A stretch of DNA of 64,000 nucleotides from Gerris lacustris (lineage: Eukaryota; Arthropoda; Insecta; Hemiptera; Gerridae), in the NCBI GenBank assembly GCA_951217055.1, contig OX578281.1, positions 63,304,043-63,368,042 on the forward strand, written 5' to 3'. Positions 50,001 to 61,500 of this stretch are shown here, in pieces. Numbering within the stretch: position 1 is the stretch's first letter; each line of letters begins with the position of its first letter. The translations under genes and the position numbers were made by a program. Under the pieces are notes generated by a model, which was not told where the DNA came from, did no database searches, and saw only the letters and a list, made by a program, of their open reading frames with translations.

Positions 50001-53000
50001 AAACTGATCATTTTTACTGTTTGAAGTTTATTTACTACGAGTTATTGACAAAATTAAATGTGGAAAAGTTAAAAAGTTTGTGTTTTTAACTCTTTTTAAT
50101 CTTGAATTATTATTTTACATATTTATAAGACTCTTTAATCTTGTTGGCACATTTCTTTTTTAAAAAAATAAACTTGTAAAAATTCAAAATAAATTAGTTT
50201 GAAAGCTAAACTTGTGTGTCATATTTTCAGTGAGCGGGGACAGTATGGCTATGCCAATGCCTGGGGATATGGGCGGTATATCAATGCCAATGCCCATGCC
50301 AGGTAGTGTCGGAAATATGCCAATGCCTGAAGGCACTGGTCCGAAGTTTGGCGTTAGCCCATCACCTATTACTTCACAGCCTCCATATAATCCCGCGTTT
50401 TTACCCCCTAAAGGTATATTAACACTAATTAATACCTACCTAACTAACCTGTTTACATTCTTCTTAACAGTTTTTTCTCAATCGATTTAGTTATTAAATA
50501 AACTAAATAGAACAATTAGAAAACATATAGAGTTTTTGATAAGTGTTGGGATCCCCCTAATATTTCCAGAAGTATGCAGTTTTCATGAGAAATTACCCTA
50601 GGAAAAGTTGTAGAATGGAAGAAAACAGAGTTCCTTGATAGTTACTGGAAGATTGACCAAGAGAGGGCAGAAGAAGAGGAAGAGCAAGAGCCAGATCGCT
50701 AGGAGATGTTAAGGATGACCTATGGAGGAATGTACGTTCGCCCCATTGGTCAAGTGCGCTAAAGTGGAGAGGCATTGTTTCGGAGACCAGAGTCCTACAT
50801 CAGCTGTAGAACTTTGGATGTAGTAGTTGTAGTAGTCTAATACTTTCTACTAGAATGGGTAGGACGAACCACTTGTTAGAACCTTGCAATTAGGCCATCA
50901 CTTAGGCCCTTTTTACGCTCTGTGGTAGAGAGTTCCAGCCACTTCACACATCATACCTCTCTGTACATAGTACCGCCAAAGCGAGTATGATGTGATCAAT
51001 AGTGAGCCATATAAATCAGAGCATCACGGCGAGGAATCGAACCCCGTCTCGTTTCTCTCATGATTCAGTGATGGCCGAGCAGATGTGGTTTAACCCACAC
51101 GTCCACGCTGGCTCTCTAACTTTGGATGTAAGTATGTAAAAGTTGTAGTATTTCAAAAAATCTATTAGAATGGCCCTGAAAAGCTGTGTGCAGCAGTACT
51201 TTCAAATCTTAAATGGGAAACCCGCCCCCCCCCCCTTTTTTTGTCAGAATCTTATAGCAGAGGTCAAATCCTTATCAAACAAATAATGTATCGATAACAA
51301 AAATTAAGAGCACATTATTACGCTACTCATGGTTGTCTTTGGACCATTTCTAAAAAATTCCCATTTTTAACCCATTCAACGTATCTTCCAATCCAGAAAC
51401 GTACCTCTGTGGTGTGTTTAAATAATACCAAATGAGATCAAAAGATTTAAAAGTGCATCTTTTTTAAAATTTGTTGGGATCCTCTGTGGATGCAAATGCC
51501 AGCGGGCCTGATGAACCCTTGAAAGAGGTTTCTGCCCAAGACACGAGGAAAAGAGCAGTGGAGTGCCAAAAGGGTATACTTGGATCCACTAGACATCCAT
51601 CAACCTAGCAGCCTTATCACAGCATGAAACCACAGTGGATCCAAACATGTTCAATGGGTTAAGTTGTCCTACACAGGGCTGCTCAGTCCCTTTCCAAAGG
51701 CATGGTAGTTGTTACCATCTAATTGATTTTTTGATATTCTACATCTTTTACTTAGGTAATTTCTTCTGAAACTGCATACTTCTGGAATTATTAAGGGAGG
51801 TCCACTCTTTTCAAAGACCCTGCATATGCATCTGTCATACAGTGGATGCTCCTTCTACATGTTAGATCATCAGTGACTTCTAAATCAAATAAAAAAAAAG
51901 AAACTGTTATTTCATCAGTATTGCTAGAGTTAAAATTTAAAAAAAAAAAAATGATTGTCCGAAAGGTTTTAGGTAGTCACTTGATCAACAATAAGCACTA
52001 ACTATCTGAGTTTAATTCCTCCAGTCTAAAGTTTTATAACATTATTAGATGAGTGGAAGAAGTGACATCCTATGTAATATTGGGGTAAATCTGCACTATT
52101 TGGCACACCTATTTCTAATCGTCCGATTTATATGTAATATTTTTAAAACTGTTCCTTTTTACATTATAAAAATGATTCCGGTTGTAGCATCTTGATAAAT
52201 TCAGTAATTTTTTCCAAAAGAAATTCACTTCCAAGAAAAATAAAGGAAGTTTATGGTTAGGTTAGGTTAAGGTTTGTACTTTTCGGCCTAACCTAGGGTG
52301 GCCAACCGTCCCATAAAAATGGGATTGTCCTGTTTTTTCACAAACATTCCCAGTGTCATGAAAAAGTCTCCCGGGGCGCCTAAATGTCCTGTATTTACGT
52401 TGCATACCAAAAACCCTTTCTGTTTGAGCATAATTTTTAAAGATATGCCAATATGTGTTTGCTATTCCTGCCCATAATTTTGATCCTGAAAGATAATTTG
52501 TACTCATGAACATTCAATGGACTGACAAACGAAGCAGGATGGGATTGGAGACACTTTCTGCTACTTTTCAAAATGGACTGCTGTAACTTTTAGTAATTTT
52601 TACAACTTTGTATTAGAAGAAAGTTTTAAAGATGGCTGGGGCAACAGCTAAAGTACACTAGAACTTACAAAAATAACGGACCCTTCTATAGCTGAAAAAA
52701 ATAAGAAGAGGTTTTCTGTAAAATACCGCCCGAGCTAGGACCCTGCATCCGATTCTGTTTTGGTAGATATTGTCAAAAATTCCTTATTAAACCTATGTTC
52801 AAAGCTATCTTTTATTTGATGTTAAATAAAAACTACTGTACTTTTTACAGACGTACGCCCTTTTGCATTATTATTTAAATAATTATTTATAACATAATGG
52901 ACCACCCTCAGCTCCTGTTAGTCCCCCTCGCCTCCCTCCCCCCCACCAATCCTGGGGGTATTCCATATACCCCAGACCCCAGATTGGGTCTCCAAAGTGA

Positions 53001-55504
53001 GGTCCCGTTTTTCCAGTAAAAAATTTGGTCACCCTAGCCTAACCTAAGCATAACCTATTCATGTCCCTTTAAAAGTGACACTTCGCATATTTCTTTTGGG
53101 AAAAAATACTGAATTTATTAAGATACCACAATGTAAAAAGAAACAGTTTAAAAAAAAATTGTAAGTAAATATGACAATTAGAAATTGGTGCGCCAAATGG
53201 TGCAGATTTACCAATATTAGGGCATAAAGATATGATTATGACTAGAGAGGTTTATGAAGTGGTACCACAAAATCTCAGTCAAGACAACCAATTATAAAGA
53301 TATAAAAATGATAATTATAATTAAACTAATTGATAAATTTTATTCTATGCAACACTGCATAGCTAAATTCCCTTCCTTTTTTATGACAAGAATTCAGCTC
53401 TAGTGGTAGTTCACTATGATACACTTCTAGAGTTTAAAGCAACTGATTAGGATCTGCTCATGTAGAAAGAGCTATTTAGATGAATGTACTAGTCCAGGAG
53501 ATAGCGTGCAAAAAAGTATCTGACCTACATCAAGCTAGAATTTTGTGTATACGTTAATCTTTTGGTGCCTTTTAAGAATATGTGGTTGACTAAGTTTATC
53601 TGCGGAATATAGCTTGGCAATAGACATTTGAAAAAATCAAACTGGTGGAGAGCGGCCATATCCATCCCGCCTTTTATGGTGAATATGATTTTCATGATCC
53701 TGAGTACAAAATTAGTTAGTAGACTAAAAATCAAGTTTGCCACTAGTTTGATTGGTTAGTTACTCAAATATTACTACAAGTCAAAGTGGTCTCTATCAAG
53801 TGTCAAACTACCATCAACTTGATTTTTGGTCTACTAACTAATTTTGTATTGAAGATCTTGAGAATCACATTGACTGCCAAAATGAACGCTCTGTGGCTAC
53901 TCTCCACCGGTTTTTTATTTTTTTCTTTTCAAATGCTTATTGCCAAGCTATGTCCCACAGACGAATTTAGCCGACCACAAATTCTTAAAAGAGACCAAAA
54001 TATTTACTTATGCACAAAATTCTAGCTTGATGTTTGTCCGACACTTTTTTGCACGCTATCTCCTGGACTTTAAATATGATAATTTATCAATGATTGAGAA
54101 AATCTGCTATATTGCCTCATTTTCCTTATCTATTAGACATTTTAAACCTTGCCTGCTGCCATTGTAGAATTTGTTTTAATTTTACCATTATTGGTGCTTT
54201 GTAGAATTTGTTTTAATTTTTTAGCTTTTATAAAATGCTTTTTTATCTTATTAACTTTCATGCTGCCTAACAAATCATTATTCAACCTTTATCTTCTATT
54301 TTACCTTCTTATTCTTCTTATTACCTACTTCTTATTTGATCATAGTAAAGTGAACATATTTTTACTTGTTTTATCTTATCTTCTATTATTATCTTTATAG
54401 TTTCTACTGTTCTAGTTAAAATTAGAATGCAATAGTTTTTGCCCCTACAACTGTTGGTCATTGGACTTTCCTCATAAGAATTGGAACCTCGATAAGAAGT
54501 GTCTCAAGGGGATTAGGGAAATAGTCTTGTTATCGAGGTGCTCTTTTTGTTGAGCGTCGTTTTATCGAGGTTATTTTGGCTATCGAGATTAATGGGCGAG
54601 GTTTTCAATTTTAGACTTGTTCAAGGTCGACCCAGGGGGCCTGGGTGGCTCAGAGGCTAGCGCGCTTGCCGTATAATAACGCAAGTTAAGCAGCCTCGAG
54701 CAGGGTCAGTAGATGGATGGGTGAACACTTCTGACCACAGCTCTGGGTTCGATTCCCGGACTGGACCCCCCGCTCAATGTCAACCCAGCATTGTTTAAAT
54801 AAATGGGAAGCTCCTCGAAAGAGTGGCGTCACCAGGTTTCGGCCTGGAAACCATGATGATGACACTCCTGGTTTAAATACAACCAGGAGGGGAGTCATGG
54901 TTACCGACGACATCTTCACAAAAGTGTGAAGATTTCGGTCCCTAACCCAGGTTTGTTTGAGGGGCCCACTTAAGTGGCCTGAGTCTTCGGGTGTAAAAGC
55001 CCTCCAGAAAAAAAAAGAGGTCGACCCATTCCTGTATAGAGTTGCGTTATCGAGGTTGACTTCTCAAATCGACTTGTTATAGAGGTTCTGAGTTACGTTG
55101 TGAATTGGAATAAATCCATGTTATAGAGGTTGTTTGGATAATAATAGTCGTGTTATAAAGGTTAATTTAACATTATGTGTTATGGCAATCTCAAGGGGAT
55201 TTGAAAATTGCACTTGTAATTGAGGTTGTCGTGTTATTGAGGGTCGTGTAAGCGAGGTTCTACTGTATTTATTACATTACGCTCAATACAATGATAAAGC
55301 CATGCCTAGTTAAATTGCAGCGATGCCTAGTTAAATAAGCTGTTATTCTTGTCTTCAAGAGTTATACAAGTATATACAACTTTTTTAAATTAACATTTGT
55401 GATGTATTTTCTAGTTAAAGGCCAAGTTAATATTTATTTTATTTGGTTGTAGCCTTTGCTTAAGGATTATAAAACATTTTCAAATTACATTCAATAATAA
55501 TTGT

Positions 55505-55592
<88 letters not shown>

Positions 55593-58500
55593 CAATAGTA
55601 CAGGGCATTTTACTTTTAAGATAACATTATTGAAGTTACTATAATTGTATAGCATCTTTATTTATAGCTTTGTGTCATTAAAGGTATCATTACACACTTC
55701 ATGGTGAAATTTTCTGGAAAGATTGGTTTTATTTAACTTGTATTTACTTTTAGTCTTATTCTTTCTCAGTAGACTTTTTTTCTATCCCCTCTACCTCTTT
55801 TTAAATTAGCATCACCCATCATTATAGCTATTAAATATCTTATATTAGTAATTTTTTTCATATTTTTGTGGTTATTGTTTGCCAAGATAAAATATAAAGG
55901 TATATTTGGGTAAATGGGAATTGGTATTGATTATATTATTTAGAACCTATTGCTACTGCATGTTATTTAGAAATTATTTATGTTTGGGTCTGGTAAGCCT
56001 CTTTTATTTAGAACTTTGGATTTAGTGGGAAGAGGACAAAATATTTGCAATAAATTGTACATAGATTAATAATATTTATATATGTTTTATTATTATTTGT
56101 GAAATATTTAGAAAAGGTAATTATTCGTGTTTTTTTTTTAATTATGGTTATAATATTGTTTTTATGTGGATGGGGGGGTTATGGTTTAGTGATTATGGTC
56201 AGTATAAGGGACCAAAAGAAGTTGTCAGAACCATATTCCTAACTCCCAGCAAATCTGTTTGAAATCTCTGAGTTTGGGAATTTTAAGACAAAATTTGCAT
56301 TATTTAGATAAAATTTTCTCTTTTGACATCAATTATCACAAAAATTAAAGTAAGAAATAACATACTGAAAATGTAATAAAAATGTCACTCATTATTCAAA
56401 ATTAATAATAAATTAAATAAAGATGGGATTTAATTTATCTGTACCAATTCTTAGTTAGTTAAGTAATAACACAATAAATAACATATTTTACTAAGATTGG
56501 AAATGTCTTCAATTCATTTCATATGTGAAAAGTTTTTCATTTTATTCAGACCTTCTGGAAAATTCCTATTTTTTCCAAAAAAAAACAGGACATTTTCAAT
56601 ATGGAAACCAACGAGATGAGCCTTCAAAAGCTTAAAATATCAGGACTGTCCCGTTTAAAACGGAATATATGGCCCCTTTACCCTAATAAAGTAATGTGAT
56701 TTCAATTTAAGCAAATGAAACAAATATGGATAATGTGACTCTGTCCTAAAGCAATCAAAATTCAATCACCATTCTTCATTAGTAAAATGGGACGAAACTT
56801 AAATTAAATTTCTATTTAATACACTATCCTTTAGTGAATTAAAACATTTTAATTGATTTTTAAATACCATTACACTCACTCGAATCTTGTGAATGAATAG
56901 AATTAATATCAATATTAGTGAGTAAATTACTCATCATTTAAAACTACACCAATATGTTACCGCACTTACTCACACCAGTTACTTATCAATCGACCTTGTT
57001 AGGATTCCGAATGCACCCTAATAGAAAAATTCTGATTAATTGTAATATTGTTGTTTGTTTAGATATATATAAGTATAGTTGACTGAAGATGGTTCTGAAT
57101 GAGTTGAAATGATTAAGCATGAAACAAGCGTTCTACTTAAAATTATTACATCTTACTAGCTATCGTTACTTCTTAGTTATCAACATTAGATAAACAGAAT
57201 TAGCTATTGAATACAAGAAAAAGAATTTCTAACCACTTTGGCATCGTATCTAATTTTTGTTTTACAAAAATAAAAACTTCAAGAAATAAGATAAATTCAA
57301 GAACTTTTTAGTTTAAATTACAACTTTAAATTCCACGTGTGAAAGTCTAAACCCTATTTTTTTCTAAAATGTTTTATTTATTTGTACTTGATTGTTACAG
57401 CTGAGGGTCAGGGCGGAGGTTATCCACCGACAGGTTACCCATCTACTGGACCAGTCTATCCACCAAGTGGACCAGGCTACCCACCAAGTGGTGGTGCAGG
57501 CTACCCACCAAGCAGTGGACCAGGCTACCCACCAAGCGGTGGACCAGGCTACCCACCAAGCAGTGGACCTGGCTACCCACCTAGTGGCGGTGCTGGCTAC
57601 CCACCTAGTGGCGGTGCAGGCTACCCACCAAGTGGTGGTCCAGGCTATCCACCTAGTGGACCAGGATACACACCTAGTGGACCTGCGGGTTACGCTCCAG
57701 GTAATCCCTATGGACCTGCTGGTGGTGATTCTGCTTATCCATCTTCTCAACCTGGATACTACCCACCTGCTGCACCTATCTCAAGCCAACCTACTGGTCA
57801 AGGAGCCCCTGATGGAGGACCAGGCTAGTTTTTTTTTTATTAATTTTAATAAAAAGAATTAATGTTAAATTTAACCCTTCGTTACATGAGCTTGATTGAG
57901 TGCACCAAGAGTAAAAAAGTTTCTGCAAATCACTGATTCATATAAAACCTCATTTTACCCTACCACTAGAGACCCCTAAAACAGATGAAACAATCTGCTT
58001 TGATTATTGCTTTGTTCAGCATTGTTTTGCCGTGTTTATTTGTCTTGGTGCACTGTATACGCTGCCCATGCCACCATGTCCAGTATAGAGAAATTATGCC
58101 TTCCGATCAATATTTTTCGGGTTTTGCATGAGTTGTCGGATTAGGATGATGGTTGTGAGGAGTTTTCTTAGGACTTTGACAACTAATAATAATAAATAGG
58201 GTTGATAATTAAGGTTGAAAGCCCGATACTAAGTCAGAACGTACACCTGAGTACTGATGTGATTTGTATGAAACTTGTATAGTTTATTGAAAGTAGCCTG
58301 CAGTAGCCCTACATTAATTTGAAAACGACACCAATATGCGTTACCAAAAAACGACACCAAAAAGTTACATGAAAATGTCTCATTGTCTTGCAGACTCGTA
58401 TGCAAGCATTTTTTTTTTATTTATATAAATATTCCATGTGAAGAAGGTACTTCAGCTAGTTTTATCATATTAAAAGTATACATGGTGGTCCAAAAGTCTC

Positions 58501-61500
58501 CCCCCCCCCTCTTAACTTTTGAGCGGTTTGATATGAATTAATGAAACTTGGGGGATCCGTACCATGTAAAGGAAAGTTTATTTTCATGCGATCGCGCATT
58601 AGGGGCAACCACCCACCCACTTTGCCCTCACGCCACTCAACTTCAAAATTTCAAATTGGAGTGTATATTTTGGATAGCATATTTGAATTCTACTGTAAAA
58701 AATAATGAAATTTCACTTTAAACTTTTTTCTACCTCCAATATTTTGCCTCTTATAGGGGGCCAAAGTGTGTGGTTGCCTCTAGTGCGCGATTGCATGAAA
58801 ACAAACTTCCCTTTACATGGTATGGATCCCCCAAATTTCATTAATTTATCTCAAACCGTTCAAAAGTTAAGAGGGGGGGGGGGGGGGGAGGGACTTTTGC
58901 ACCACCCTTTATAATGCATATCTCTGATATATCACTTTTTCTTAATTTGTCTTCTTCTTTTAGCTTTCATTCAGTATACAATTTTCAATCTTATATTATT
59001 TATTTTTAATTTAATACAGCTCTTTTATCAAACTCCTTTCTTAAAGATATCTCTTATATTTTTTTGATAAATTTAAAGACCCTTATCTCTCATTACCACT
59101 TTTAATTATCTTATCACAATAATTTATACTTTTAATATTTTATTGTTTTTTTTTTTGTTTTTTTCTTGATTAAAGTGAAAAAGAAGAAAATAATACTACC
59201 TTCTTAATTCAGTATTAATTTTTATAATCGTGTTAAATTTTTCTTTTGTACACTTGATCGTTTACTAATATGATCCACATTTAGAGAGTGTTGGTTTTTG
59301 TTGAGGTAGTAATTCCGTGAGAGAACATTGCAGTGGTGTTCTCTTTTGTCCAATTTAAGCCAATTGAATTTGATCTAGGTGTGTAGATTGAGTGGCAACG
59401 TTAACTGAGATCATAGTTCATTCACTGTACGTTTAATGTCTTAGTTGTTAGTACTTTTTTATGTTATTTTTATCTTTTTTTCTGTAGTGTGATCTGAATT
59501 TATTTAGGACAAGATCTTTTCTTTTTGGTTACTTAATCTTTGAGTACAAGGTTTATGTCAATAAAAGCTGTTTTTTTAAAAAAAAAAAAAAAAAAAAGAT
59601 AAGAAGTCTAAACATGTTGATTGTAGTTTTTTATCTCATCTAATGACACTAATAGAAGTCTAGTTGAAGGCTCTTGAAGAATTTTATAATTATTTGATGC
59701 GGCATTGAAATAGTTCTTAATTCCCTTTGTTTTTTAAACGTCCGTTTATTTTTTTTATAATTATTGTAATGAAGCCGGAACCTAGAATATTGTATCCGAC
59801 TGTTTCTTGGAAAAAACAGGCTAAACGATTGACAAAAGTCGTTTGTGTGACGAGTGTTCGAAACTTGTGGAAATTTGTAAATAAAAGACTTAATTCAAAG
59901 CCGAAGAAGAAAGGTTACATCCATTTGATCACAGACGAAGAAAAAAGGTAAATCGTATTAAAACCTTGCTAATTATTTTTAAAAATAAACTCTAATCAAA
60001 GATTTGAAAATTAGATTATATCAATCGATTGATAGAATCATTTCATACTCAAAATACAGACAAATTGAATAAGTAATTTCATTTTCAACACACTAGTAAG
60101 TGGTGTTACTGTCAGTGTATAGTGTGTGGTCAAGATATGTAGAAACTCTTAAATGAAACTTGTTAATTGAAGTGATATTCTTAGTTGAAATTTTTCTTAT
60201 ATTCTTACATTGAACAAAATATAAATAATTGAAATTTTGTATACAAGTTCCTTTTACAAATACTCAGGCTAAGTTCGTTGGACAGCGTTATCCGTCCAAG
60301 ACTTCACGAGCAACGCTCGCATAAACTTCAAATGTAAAATTGGAATTTCAGAACGAGAAAAGATTCTGTCATCATCTATTTAATGAGACTAACATTTTTA
60401 ACAAATACAATTTTTTAGTAAAACCAACAGCGACAACACTATGAAGTGATAAAGATCTTTAAAATTATTATAGCGGAGCTAAACATTTAAAAAAGAGAAA
60501 ACAACATTTTCACCAATATCTTAAGTTCTAACGTATCAATTTTAATAAAACTTGAATCATCTGTTCTATTGAAACATGCTTGTAAAATTTCAACCTGATA
60601 CAAGCAGAAGTTTTTGTGTTGTGAAATGATACATTTTATTATATTTTAAATGAAGTATGCGGGGGCGTGAGGGTTAAGGGATAGTCCTGTTCCATCACTA
60701 CATGTTTACTACAATCATCCTCCCTTCAATGAAAGAGCCACCCAATGCCTAGTTGTTATGTTAGTTGCTGTTATGTTGCCCAGAATATTGTTGGATGTAT
60801 GCTATGGGGTTAAACCTTATATCTTTTAAACTTTTATACTCCTAAGCTTATCGGATTTGGGTAATATGGAGGAAAAAATAAAATAAATAAATACAAAAGA
60901 GATATTGATCTTAAAAGGTATTGCAACAAAACAAATCGTCTATTAGATATGAAAATTTAGGGGGGGGGGGGTAAAGAAATTAACGCTTATTTTGCAGAGG
61001 TAAATATAAGCATCTCTGTGTGGACATGATAAAATAACTAGAAAATATAATGAAATCATATGGAAGGGTGATGTTGTATGCGGTACTTCTGTAGACTGTT
61101 ACTCCCCTTATAAACAAAAGAAGGGAGTAACAATCTAAAGAAGGTGCATGGAATGTTCTTCTTTAGACCGTTACTCCCCTTGTAGAAACAGAAGTGGGAT
61201 ATTCCTTTGTACCAAAGTACATTGGAAAACATCCCATTTATATTCTAAAAGCACATAGGGAAGTTACAATTTAAAGAAGTACCTTGTATGCTTTATTTTA
61301 TTAGGTATAATTCAGTTGTGGTTTATCTATCCACAAAACCAAAAATCATGTGGCTTCAAATAATTGTTAACCGTGTTAAAAAGTATAATATTCACATAAG
61401 GCAATCTCTGAAACATATACAATTGGTGGAGTATTTCATTCTTAAAAGAAGATAGTCCACAGGCCACCATAAGAAGTGAGTCGCTGATTGATAAAGTTTT

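Larger units (their letters stand above)
54471..55268. mobile_element. pogo/Tc1-like terminal relic hosting a SINE
   Basis: The right end reads AAGCGAGGTTCTACTGTA (inward CAGTAGAACCTCGCTT), a pogo-type terminus. Left of the SINE, GGAACCTCGATAA and repeated ATCGAGGT motifs continue the same theme. TCTCAAGGGGATT is present on both sides in the same orientation. No transposase. Confidence 0.45.

Noticed and set aside
54683..54728. A 5S rRNA gene
   Set aside because: Only the internal control region is present, within a SINE with target duplications.
57364..57862. Trp/Ser/Thr-rich minus-strand frame and His-rich plus frame over scramblase exon 3
   Set aside because: Shadows of the tandem coding repeat; only the GYPPS frame continues through the splice sites in phase.
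59769..59951. Alternative first exon of scramblase
   Set aside because: A donor-like site at 59947|59948 would leave a phase that does not restore the exon 4 frame: exon 4 needs one leading base, but the frame from ATG 59769 would supply two (AG of an AGG codon).
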